Source of the DNA: Adlercreutzia rubneri
GTDB taxonomy: Bacteria > Actinomycetota > Coriobacteriia > Coriobacteriales > Eggerthellaceae
Length of the DNA: 64,000 bases
NCBI RefSeq assembly: GCF_009755265.1
Contig: NZ_WPOO01000011.1
Span: 1-64,000 of the forward strand
Direction of reading: 5' to 3'
Part shown: positions 16,991 to 24,545 of the stretch, piece after piece
Position numbering within the stretch: the first letter of the stretch is position 1
Layout: each line of letters begins with the position of its first letter
The notes under the pieces: model-generated
What the model saw: only the letters and a program-made list of their open reading frames with translations
Databases searched by the model: none
Told to the model about the DNA's origin: nothing
Program-made: the position numbers and the translations under genes

Positions 16991-17938
16991 CTAACGGTTT
17001 TCGATGAGCTTGGCGGCGAATTTGCTGACAGGGGAGACGTTCAGGAACTGGGCCGAGGCGAGGCCTCCCACCATGGTGCCCATGCCGGAGTCGGTGAGCA
17101 GCTCCAGCAGCAACGCGTGGGGCACCGTGCCGTTGATGATATGGGCGGCGCTAACGCCGGAATCCAGCGCGCGCACGCAGCTGGAAAGCTTCGGGATCAT
17201 GCCCGAGGAGAGTTTGTCGCCGCGCACCATGGCCTCGGCCTCGCCGAGGGTCATCTCGGCGATGAGGGAGTCGGGGTCGGGGTAGTTCTCGTAGAGGCCG
17301 TCCACATCGGTGAGGAAGATGATCTTGTGGGCGCCGATAGCCGCAGCAATGTAGCCGGCCGCCACGTCGGCGTTCACGTTGTAACAACCGCCGTCCTCGC
17401 CGATGGCGATGGAGGCAATGATGGGGATGTAATCGTCGGCCACCAAGTCCTCGATGAGCTGGGTGTTGATGCGGGTGATCTTGCCCACGCGCCCCAACTC
17501 CGGTCGGGCCTGCTCGGCCACGATGATGCCGGCGTCGGTTCCCGAGACGCCCACGCCCATGTTGCCGTGGGCGTTCATGGCCTCCACCAGATGCTGGTTC
17601 ACTTCCCCGGTGAGCACCATGCGCACGAGATCCATGGCGTCGTCGGTGGTGACGCGCTGGCCGTCGATGAATTCCACGGGCAAGTTGAAGTTGGAGAAGG
17701 CGCGGTTGATGGCCTTGCCGCCGCCGTGGACGAGCACCGGGTTCACACCCAAGATCTTCAAAAGCACGATATCGGCCATGACTTCGGCGGCCAGCTGGGG
17801 GTTTTCCATGGCCGAGCCGCCGTACTTGATGACGATGGTCTTGCCCGTCACCTGCTTGAGCCATGGCATGGCCTCGTAGAGGATCTCGCCGGTGCGTACG
17901 GGTACGCCCTCAGCGCGAGCTTCGTTAGCGTATTTCAT
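16991..17938 (-). CDS. argB: acetylglutamate kinase
   Basis: Phosphorylates N-acetylglutamate, 315 residues. The glycine-rich ATP loop IVIKYGGSAM and VLVHGGGKAIN are typical of the amino-acid kinase family. The ATG at 17938 overlaps the argJ stop (ATGA), which fixes the start; the frame stays open much further upstream inside argJ, but that stretch is not part of the protein. Feedback inhibition by arginine is common in enzymes with an extended N-terminal helix; about 20 residues precede the kinase core here, so it may apply. Confidence 0.96.
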   Translation of the reverse strand: MKYANEARAEGVPVRTGEILYEAMPWLKQVTGKTIVIKYGGSAMENPQLAAEVMADIVLLKILGVNPVLVHGGGKAINRAFSNFNLPVEFIDGQRVTTDDAMDLVRMVLTGEVNQHLVEAMNAHGNMGVGVSGTDAGIIVAEQARPELGRVGKITRINTQLIEDLVADDYIPIIASIAIGEDGGCYNVNADVAAGYIAAAIGAHKIIFLTDVDGLYENYPDPDSLIAEMTLGEAEAMVRGDKLSSGMIPKLSSCVRALDSGVSAAHIINGTVPHALLLELLTDSGMGTMVGGLASAQFLNVSPVSKFAAKLIENR

Positions 17939-19233
17939 GAGCGGTAATCTCCATTGATCGTCACGTACTCGTGCGAGAAGTCGCAGGTCCACATCGTGGC
18001 CGACTCCTCCCCCGCGTGCAGATCCACCTCGATGGTCACTTCGGGTTCTTCGAAGCGACGCAGGGCCTCTTCTTCGTCGAAATCGACCACCAGGCCGGCA
18101 CGGCACACAGGCAGGCCCAGTATATCGATATCCACGTCCTCCTGGTTGAAACGAGCACCGGACCGTCCGAGGGCGGCGGCAACACGGCCCCAGTTGGCAT
18201 CGTGCCCGTAGACGGCGGTCTTCACGAGTGGCGAATTCGCCACCGTACGGGCAGCCGCATCGGCGTCGTCAGCCGTAACGGCCCCGCGCACGGTAACGGT
18301 GATGAGGCGCGTGGCCCCCTCGCCGTCGGCGGCCATCTTGCGGGCGAGCGTCGTCGCAAGCTGATCGAGAGCGCGCTGGAAGGCATCGAAGGCCGGCGTC
18401 CCGGGCGTGAAAGCGGGGCCGTCGGGCGCGGCAGCGCCGGAAGCCAGGGCGAAGCAGGTGTCGTTGGTGGAGGTATCGGAGTCCACCGTCACCTTGTTGA
18501 AGCTCTTGTTCACCGCCGCCGTGAGGGCCTGGGACAGATCGGGCGCGGCGAGAGGCGCGTCGGTGGTGATGACGGCGATCATGGTAGCCATATTCGGCAT
18601 GATCATACCGGCGCCCTTGCACATGCCTCCCACCGTGAAGGTGACGCCCGGATATCCGATGCCGTCGCCGGAGAAGCTGACCGAGCCGTGTTTGGGACAG
18701 GTGTCCGTGGTCATGATGGCGCGGGCCGCCGTTGCGCCTTGGGATGTGCGGCCGGCGAGATCGTCGGCCACTTTCGCCATGGCCGCAAGCGCTGCTGGCA
18801 CACCCTCCGCGAAGGGCTCAAGGCGCAGGTGCTGGCCGATAACGCCCGTGGAGGCCACGAGCACCTCGTCGGCCGGACAGCCCACGGCCTCGCCGACGAG
18901 CTCGGCGGTCTTACGGGCGTTTTCCAAACCGATCTCACCCGTGGCGGCGTTCGCGATGCCGGAGTTGACGACAACCGCCCGCGCGCATCCGTAGGCGGGA
19001 GCTCCCGCGCCCCCCTCGTTCAGGTGCTCGCGGGACACGCGCACGGGCGCCGCGCAGAACACATTGGTCGTGAAGGTGGCCGCCGCCGCACAGGGCTCGT
19101 CGGCCACGACGAGCGCCATGTCGAGACGCTCAGGATCGGCCCTAAAGCCCGCGTGTACGCCCACGGCGAAAAAGCCGAGCGCGCTGGCCGCGTTGCCCTC
19201 GGGATCGAAAGCGAAAGTGTCGTTCTCGGTCAT
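17935..19233 (-). CDS. argJ: bifunctional glutamate N-acetyltransferase / ornithine acetyltransferase
   Basis: Transfers the acetyl group from acetylornithine to glutamate, closing the cyclic arginine pathway; 432 residues. The self-cleavage site is in CKGAGMIMPNMATM, where the chain breaks before the Thr that then acts as nucleophile. ATG at 19233 follows GAGAGGA; a GTG 18 nt upstream would put the Shine-Dalgarno inside the gene. Whether the enzyme is mono- or bifunctional cannot be told from the sequence; no argA or argE is present in the window. Confidence 0.95.
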   Translation of the reverse strand: MTENDTFAFDPEGNAASALGFFAVGVHAGFRADPERLDMALVVADEPCAAAATFTTNVFCAAPVRVSREHLNEGGAGAPAYGCARAVVVNSGIANAATGEIGLENARKTAELVGEAVGCPADEVLVASTGVIGQHLRLEPFAEGVPAALAAMAKVADDLAGRTSQGATAARAIMTTDTCPKHGSVSFSGDGIGYPGVTFTVGGMCKGAGMIMPNMATMIAVITTDAPLAAPDLSQALTAAVNKSFNKVTVDSDTSTNDTCFALASGAAAPDGPAFTPGTPAFDAFQRALDQLATTLARKMAADGEGATRLITVTVRGAVTADDADAAARTVANSPLVKTAVYGHDANWGRVAAALGRSGARFNQEDVDIDILGLPVCRAGLVVDFDEEEALRRFEEPEVTIEVDLHAGEESATMWTCDFSHEYVTINGDYRS

Positions 19234-19288
19234 AGGTCCTCTCTTTCCCACGGGACGGCGCCGAGGCGGCCCTCATCCCCTTCCACTG

Positions 19289-20347
19289 CTATACGGGGTT
19301 GGCGATCTCTTCCAAACCGCAAGTCTCGGGCAGGCCGAACACGATGTTGGCGCACTGCACGCCCTGACCGGCCGCGCCCTTCCCCAGGTTGTCGATGGCA
19401 CCGGTGGCCACAATCATGCCGGCAGGGTGCACCGCCACGCCCACTTGGGCGCGACAGGTTCCCGCCACCGACGCCGTGCGCGGCTGCACGCCGGCGTCCA
19501 TGACGGACACGAGCGGGCTTGCCGCATAGAAGTCGCGATACAACTCCACAAGCTCCTCGGTGGTAGGGGCGGCGCCCGGGGCCAGCGGCAACGTCACCGT
19601 GGACAGCAACCCGCGGTTGAGCGGAGCCAGATGCGGCGTGAACACGAGCCGGCCCTCGAGCCCCAGGATCTGCTCAATCTCGGGGGTGTGGCGATGGGTG
19701 CCCACGCCGTAAGCCTCCAGGTTCTCGTTGGCGAAGCAGTAATGGGTGCGCTCCGTGGCCTTCTTGCCCGCGCCGGTCACGCCCGAGACGGCATCGGCCA
19801 CCACGGGGGCAGCAGCGTCCACGAGGCCCGCACGGATGGCGGGCGCAGCGGCAAGGGAAGTGGCCGTCGGGTAGCAGCCGGCGCAGCCCACGAGCACGGC
19901 CTCGCCGGCAGCGCGGCGCTCGGCCGCGGCGGCCAACTCATCGCCGGTCAGCTCGGGCAGTCCGAAGGCGGCCTGGGCCAAAAGGTCGGTGGCGGTGTGG
20001 GGCGCGTACCATTTCTCGTAGATAGCAGGATCCTTCAGGCGGAAGTCGGCCGACAGATCGACGACCGTGACACCGGCGGCGATAAGGTTGGGCGCCATGC
20101 CCATGGCCGCCTTATGGGGCACTGCCAAAAACACCACGTCGAAGGCAGAGAAATCAGTATCCTCGTGGGTGGAGAACGCGAGATCGGTTACCCCGGTGAA
20201 GGCGGGATAGGCCTTCGCAATGGGCGTTCCCGCCAGCGCGTCGGAAGTCGCCGCCGCCAAGTCGAACTCGGGGTGGCGCGACAGCAGGCGCACCAGCTCG
20301 ATGCCGGCGAAACCGGCCGCTCCCACAACTCCCGCTCGATAGCCCAT
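19289..20347 (-). CDS. argC: N-acetyl-gamma-glutamyl-phosphate reductase
   Basis: NADPH-dependent reductase of 352 residues and first gene of argCJBD. The Rossmann start is AGVVGAAGFAGIELVRLLSR, and the catalytic cysteine lies in LVGCAGCYPTATSLA. ATG at 20347 has AAGGAAG upstream. It is divergent from slyD across 221 bp. I saw no arginine-rich leader peptide upstream of argC, unlike argG. argF and argR are not in this window. Confidence 0.95.
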   Translation of the reverse strand: MGYRAGVVGAAGFAGIELVRLLSRHPEFDLAAATSDALAGTPIAKAYPAFTGVTDLAFSTHEDTDFSAFDVVFLAVPHKAAMGMAPNLIAAGVTVVDLSADFRLKDPAIYEKWYAPHTATDLLAQAAFGLPELTGDELAAAAERRAAGEAVLVGCAGCYPTATSLAAAPAIRAGLVDAAAPVVADAVSGVTGAGKKATERTHYCFANENLEAYGVGTHRHTPEIEQILGLEGRLVFTPHLAPLNRGLLSTVTLPLAPGAAPTTEELVELYRDFYAASPLVSVMDAGVQPRTASVAGTCRAQVGVAVHPAGMIVATGAIDNLGKGAAGQGVQCANIVFGLPETCGLEEIANPV

Positions 20348-20568
20348 AGAAACTTCCTTCCTCTCTGCCCGTTTATATATTCGGCTCTTTCTTGAGCATG
20401 CGCACAAAGATGAGCGTTTTCATTACTGTTTTCATCATACCCCCACTGGGGCCATCCCAAAGGCAAAAAGCTCCGTTTATGACAACTTGGAGCAGGTTGC
20501 GCCCCTTCCCTGCCCCGCACGCCCCCTTCCGCTAAACTTAGGCGCACATCTTTTGGAAAGGAGCTCCC

Positions 20569-20997
20569 ATGAGCAACAAAGGCAAGAAGGTCAAGGTGCA
20601 CTACACCGGCACGCTGGACGACGGCACCAAGTTCGATTCGTCCGTGGATCGCGGCGAGCCCATCGAGTTTGTCTGCATGGCCGGCCAGATGATCCCCGGC
20701 TTCGACGCCGCCGTGGAGGACATGGCCATCGGCGAGAAGAAGACCGTGCACATCCCGGCCGCCGAGGCCTATGGCGAGCGCGATGACGCCATGGTGCAGA
20801 AGTTGCCCGTGGATCAGATTCCCAACGCCGACCAGCTGCCCGTCGGGCAGACCGTCTACATGATGGGCCCGGGCGGCCAGCCCTTCCCCGTGTTCGTGCA
20901 GTCCATCGAAGACGGCATTGTCACCTTCGACATGAATCACGAGTTGGCGGGCAAGGACTTGAACTTCGACATCGAACTTGTCGAGGTTGAGGACTAA
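20569..20997 (+). CDS. slyD: FKBP-type peptidyl-prolyl isomerase, SlyD-like
   Basis: Cytoplasmic peptidyl-prolyl cis/trans isomerase and chaperone of 142 residues. The FKBP core KVKVHYTGTLDDGTKFDSS is followed by an insert-in-flap domain (AEAYGERDDAMVQKLPVDQI) and the closing strand TFDMNHELAGKDLNFDIELV. The nickel-binding His/Cys-rich tail of E. coli SlyD is absent: the protein stops at EVED. AAAGGAG lies 6-7 nt before the ATG. One of the few plus-strand genes here; monocistronic, with its own terminator. Confidence 0.93.
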   Translation: MSNKGKKVKVHYTGTLDDGTKFDSSVDRGEPIEFVCMAGQMIPGFDAAVEDMAIGEKKTVHIPAAEAYGERDDAMVQKLPVDQIPNADQLPVGQTVYMMGPGGQPFPVFVQSIEDGIVTFDMNHELAGKDLNFDIELVEVED

Positions 20998-21009
20998 CCC
21001 CGGTTGTCC

Positions 21010-21137
21010 GGTCGGGAGTTGGCGGAGGGGGCACCGTGCTCAAACATCATTGAAGTGCAGGGCTCGTCGAGGGTTCCGACATTTCCTAATGCACTTCAAT
21101 GAACTGCGCGCGGCACCCCCTCCGCCAACTCCCGACC
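21010..21137. repeat. 128-bp inverted repeat after slyD
   Basis: Outer arms GGTCGGGAGTTGGCGGAGGG(GG) at 21010-21031 and its perfect complement at 21116-21137 (22 bp). Inner arms CATTGAAGTGCA (21048-21059) and TGCACTTCAATG (21090-21101), a perfect 12 bp. The arms differ in sequence from the other gaps, but the layout is the same. The rest of the 379-bp gap 20998-21376 holds three near-copies of a 10-mer TTACTTGAGC (21146-21175) and a terminator. Confidence 0.6.
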
Positions 21138-21173
21138 TACTCTTACTTACTTGAGCTTACTTGAGCTTATTTG

Positions 21174-21213
21174 AAGCGACCCCGCCGACTTTGGCGGGGT
21201 CGCTTTGCGTTTG
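21174..21213 (+). terminator. slyD terminator
   Basis: Perfect 12-bp stem AGCGACCCCGCC/GGCGGGGTCGCT with a 6-nt loop, followed by TTGCGTTT on the plus strand. It lies beyond the large inverted repeat, about 175 bp after the slyD stop. Confidence 0.65.
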
Positions 21214-21376
21214 GGGAAAACCGAGGCTGCCCTGGGTGGGAAATTGGCAGCCGGCAAGGCTTGAGAGTCGGTGACTCGGCACGCCAAGGGGCATGCGGCA
21301 GATGCAAGCGCGGCAGCACGGGGCCAACGAAAAAGTGGCACCATGCGGCGAAGCGGAGACGCCTGCCGCGACGAAC

Positions 21377-21658
21377 CTAGGCGAGCGCTTCGGACAGAGA
21401 AGCCTCGAACGCCTCGGAGGCGGCAGGCTTCACCTCGGTTTTCTTCTGGAAAAGGCCCTTGAACGCGGAGGGCAGCGCGGCCCAGACGCCAACTTGGGGC
21501 ACGGCATCGGCCTCGACGAGCGACTGCACGGCGCTGGAAGCCGCCTTTGAGTTGATGCCCATATGGGCGAAGCGCTGCTCCAGCTTGGCGCAGTAGGCGG
21601 CGTCGGCGGAATCGAGGGAAGCAACGGCGGCTGTAGCCTGGTCGTTGAACAGTTTCAT
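21377..21658 (-). CDS. small hypothetical protein, 93 residues
   Basis: A 93-residue acidic protein starting MKLFNDQATAAVASLDSADA, predicted mostly helical, without signal peptide or membrane segment. ATG at 21658 has AAAGGAG 8 nt upstream; the frame extends upstream but without a ribosome-binding site. I recognise no domain. A palindrome that also occurs near argG (TTGTGCAGTTGCACAA) lies 86 bp upstream. Convergent with slyD. Confidence 0.65.
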   Translation of the reverse strand: MKLFNDQATAAVASLDSADAAYCAKLEQRFAHMGINSKAASSAVQSLVEADAVPQVGVWAALPSAFKGLFQKKTEVKPAASEAFEASLSEALA

Positions 21659-21743
21659 GGTGGTTCTCCTTTCGACGGCGCCTAGTTTAGGCCCACGATG
21701 AAGGTCATCGTTTGGTCGATCGGATGAAGCTCGATGCCTCGCT

Positions 21744-21759
21744 TTGTGCAGTTGCACAA
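21744..21759. promoter_or_regulatory. TTGTGCA-N2-TGCACAA palindrome
   Basis: Perfect 7-2-7 palindrome in the promoter region of the 93-residue protein. Fifteen consecutive bases are identical to those at 15630-15644 near the argG promoter. Likely a binding site for one regulator acting at both places; the regulator is unknown. Confidence 0.4.
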
Positions 21760-21883
21760 CGATATGCGCATCGTGCCCTTTTCGCAGAAACGCACGCACG
21801 CCCCATTGCAGCAAGAGCGCCGAATAAAACGCTGCCCCCGGAAATCGGAGGTTACCCCAACGGCGCCTAGAGCGCGCCCGGGG

Positions 21884-23032
21884 CTACGTCAGATAGGCCA
21901 AGGTGAGCAGGGCAGCCAGTTCGCGATCGGTCGCGTCTTGCACGGAAAGAACTTCCTTGATCTTCTTCAGGCGGTAGCGCACAGTGTTCGGGTGCTGGAA
22001 CAGGGCCTCAGCCGTGCGGCTCACCTCGCCGCAGGAAGCGGCGAAGGCCTCGGCGGTCGGCCCCAGGTCGCTACCGTGCTCGGCATCGTAGTCGAACAGA
22101 AGCGAGCGCAGAAGGTCGGCGGCACGCGCGTACAGGCGGTCGCTTCGGGCCGCGGCGCGGAAGGCGTCGAAGCGCAGGGTGGTCCAGCGCACGATGCCGG
22201 CGTCCTCCCGCTCGGCCGTGCGCAGGGCGGCCATGGCCTGGCGCACGGCTAGATCCCCCTCCCCCAGGCTCACCTCCTGGCTGATACCGCACACCAAAGG
22301 CCCGGCCATGGCGATGCACTTCGCCAGGTCGGCGTCGGAGATGGCGATAGCCTTCAGCGGGGGCCTCTTGAAGGAGACGAACCCCAGAAGCATCCCACGG
22401 TAGCGGCACACAAACGTGCGCTCGACATCGTCCCAGCGCTCGCCATAACCGGCGAGCACCCCTTCCACCACTTTCTGCAGAGCGCGCAGCGACGCCCCAT
22501 CGTCGGTGATGGGGCGTATGGCCACACACTGGATAGTGGCGCCCGTAACCCCCGCGATGGTGAAGAACGTAGAGCGCACGGCCTGCTCGTCGGAAGGCGC
22601 CAGAATGAGGTCGATCAGGTGGTTGCGCTCCCACTCGGCGGCATCGTCGTCGAGCAGGTTCATGAGGTCGGCGATGACTCGCTCCATATAGCGCCCCTCA
22701 TAGAAGAACACGGGCACACCCCGGGCGGTCGAGGCCTCCGCCACCGATGGCGGCAGCTCCTTCAGCACCACGGGCTTCACGGCCACCGCCGCCACGCCGT
22801 ACTCGATGAGCGCGAGCAGCGCCTCTTCGGCCAGATCGGGGTGCATCCCGGCGAAACCCAAGGTGGTGAACACGAATTCGCCCGAGGTGAACACCTCATA
22901 GCCGCCCGTGAAGGGCTCGTGATCGAGGGTTCCCACGCCCGTGACCTCGCGCTCGGCCGCCCCCTCGCAAGGCGCCGCCAACCAAATGCTGTCGAAGGCC
23001 CTCATGTTCATAACGTCGCCAACGGTGATCAT
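21884..23032 (-). CDS. PucR-family transcriptional regulator
   Basis: Regulator of 382 residues. The N-terminal PucR-type domain (about 1-125) starts ITVGDVMNMRAFDSIWLAAP. A GGDEF-like middle region follows, and a C-terminal helix-turn-helix (AEALFQHPNTVRYRLKKIKEV, about 340-362) is typical of PucR and CdaR proteins. These usually activate purine, amino-acid or carboxylate catabolism genes. No catabolic target lies next to it; it is 9 bp after the TrhP-like gene and probably belongs to the cysS operon, so the target is unknown. AGGAG precedes the ATG. Confidence 0.88.
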   Translation of the reverse strand: MITVGDVMNMRAFDSIWLAAPCEGAAEREVTGVGTLDHEPFTGGYEVFTSGEFVFTTLGFAGMHPDLAEEALLALIEYGVAAVAVKPVVLKELPPSVAEASTARGVPVFFYEGRYMERVIADLMNLLDDDAAEWERNHLIDLILAPSDEQAVRSTFFTIAGVTGATIQCVAIRPITDDGASLRALQKVVEGVLAGYGERWDDVERTFVCRYRGMLLGFVSFKRPPLKAIAISDADLAKCIAMAGPLVCGISQEVSLGEGDLAVRQAMAALRTAEREDAGIVRWTTLRFDAFRAAARSDRLYARAADLLRSLLFDYDAEHGSDLGPTAEAFAASCGEVSRTAEALFQHPNTVRYRLKKIKEVLSVQDATDRELAALLTLAYLT

Positions 23033-23041
23033 GAGATTCTC

Positions 23042-24541
23042 CTAACTGCCATGGCGGGCGGAGCGGCGGAAGGTGCGTTTGCGGAGGAAGGAACCCTCGG
23101 GCACGTGAGCGGCAGGGGCACCACCGCACGCGCCACCTTCCACGAGGATGCGGTAGAGGTTGCAGGAGCGGTTGGCCACGGCGGCGGCTTCCCAGTCAGC
23201 GGTGGTGGCGCGGGTGAGGGCCTCTTCCACCGTGGCAGGGGCGTCCTCGTCGTGGTTGTCAGGGCCGAAGGTGTTGAGCCAGTGCAGGTCGCGCACGATG
23301 AGCCGGCGACTGGGCTCGTGGGGCGCGAGGACTTCCAGCTCGTCGCCTTCCGCGAAGCGGTTGCGGCACAGGAGGTAGAGGTGGTGCGGGTCGCCGGCGA
23401 CGACGTCCGCGATGTGCATGGTCTCTTGTTCGTAGCCGTCGTAGGCGGGGGCCTGCTCCGCCTCGGAGAAGTAGAAGCCCGTGCCGTAGGGGCGGTGGGA
23501 GACGGCCAGAAGCTCGTCAGCCACCTCATCGGGCGGTTCGCCGTCAAGCACGCGGCGATAGGCGCCCACGACCGTAGCCACGTAGAACGCCTTCTTGTTG
23601 CGGCCCTCGATCTTGATGGAATCGACTCCCGCATCAGCCAGCGCCTGCAGGTGCGCAAGCATGTTAAGATCTTTCGCGTTCATAATGAAGGTGCCGCGGT
23701 CGTCCTCCTCAATGGGAAAGAATTCGCCGGGCCGCTTTTCCTCTTCCAGAAGGAACTCCACGGGTCGCCCCGCCGCGAACTCCGTAGGGGCGGACTTTAG
23801 TCCGCCCTGGATACCGATGGCGTTTTCGCTTTGCGGCAACTCAACCACACTTGCGGGCGAGGGGCGACCGAGGTCGCCCCCTGCGGGTTCATCCGGCCGC
23901 GTCGCCGCAGGCGAGGCGGCGCCGAGCTGGTAGCTCCAGCGGCACGGCTGGGTGCAGTGGCCCTTGTTGCCGGAGCGGCCGGTGAGGTAGCTGCTGATGA
24001 GGCAGCGGCCCGAGACGGCCATGCACATGGCGCCGTGGGCGAAGGCCTCGATTTCCAGATCGGGCGGCGCGTCCTGGCGCAGGCGGGCGATGTCGGCCAG
24101 CGACATCTCGCGGGCGCACACCACGCGGCTCGCGCCGAGGGAATGCCACACCCGGGCGGCGGTCGCATTGGCCACCGAGGCCTGGGTGCTCACATGGCGC
24201 TCCACCCGCGGCGCCACCTCCCCGGCCACGGCGAAAGCGCCCACATCGCCGATGATGAAGGCGTCCACGCCAGCCGCGTCCAGCGCACGGAAGAACGGCG
24301 GCAGCCCGTCGATGTCGTCGGGATGCATGAGGATGTTGCAGGTGACGTGCACCTTCACGCCATGGTCGTGGGCGAAGGCCACCGCGGCGGGAATCTCGTC
24401 CATGCGGAAGTTCGCCGCCCGCGCTCGCATACCGAACCGCTCAGCTGCCAAATACACCGCATCGGCCCCAAAGGCCACCGCGGCCCGCAGCTGTTCCATG
24501 CCACCCGCCGGCGCCAGAAGCTCCATGCCGATTTTGCCCAA
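23042..24541 (-). CDS. U32 protein, TrhP-like tRNA hydroxylation protein with an in-frame insertion
   Basis: U32 family protein of 499 residues like TrhP (YegQ), which takes part in 5-hydroxyuridine formation at tRNA position 34. MELLAPAGGMEQLRAA starts the domain. Probable Fe-S cysteines are C173, C180, C196 and C200 (AMCMAVSGRC, HCTQPC), and KIEGRNKKAFYVATVV is the family signature. After CRWSYQL homologues normally continue straight into the VEEKRPGE-type sequence. Here about 54 residues (207-260) intervene, encoded by DNA with two strong palindromes, so a repeat element has entered the gene without breaking the frame. The gene starts 4 bp after cysS. Confidence 0.85.
   Translation of the reverse strand: MGKIGMELLAPAGGMEQLRAAVAFGADAVYLAAERFGMRARAANFRMDEIPAAVAFAHDHGVKVHVTCNILMHPDDIDGLPPFFRALDAAGVDAFIIGDVGAFAVAGEVAPRVERHVSTQASVANATAARVWHSLGASRVVCAREMSLADIARLRQDAPPDLEIEAFAHGAMCMAVSGRCLISSYLTGRSGNKGHCTQPCRWSYQLGAASPAATRPDEPAGGDLGRPSPASVVELPQSENAIGIQGGLKSAPTEFAAGRPVEFLLEEEKRPGEFFPIEEDDRGTFIMNAKDLNMLAHLQALADAGVDSIKIEGRNKKAFYVATVVGAYRRVLDGEPPDEVADELLAVSHRPYGTGFYFSEAEQAPAYDGYEQETMHIADVVAGDPHHLYLLCRNRFAEGDELEVLAPHEPSRRLIVRDLHWLNTFGPDNHDEDAPATVEEALTRATTADWEAAAVANRSCNLYRILVEGGACGGAPAAHVPEGSFLRKRTFRRSARHGS
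23762..23923. repeat. palindromic repeat element inside the TrhP-like gene
   Basis: About 162 bp inserted in frame. It contains the palindrome GGGCGGACTTTAGTCCGCCC (23788-23807) and the palindrome GGGGCGACCGAGGTCGCCCC (23861-23880), joined by a 53-bp spacer. Both resemble the G-rich dispersed intergenic repeats seen in many gut bacterial genomes, which is recollection and not a search. Length divisible by three is consistent with an intact reading frame. Confidence 0.6.
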
Positions 24542-24545
24542 CGAG

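Noticed and set aside
20348..20460. Leader peptide before argC
   Set aside because: A 16-codon frame exists but has a single Arg codon and no ribosome-binding site.
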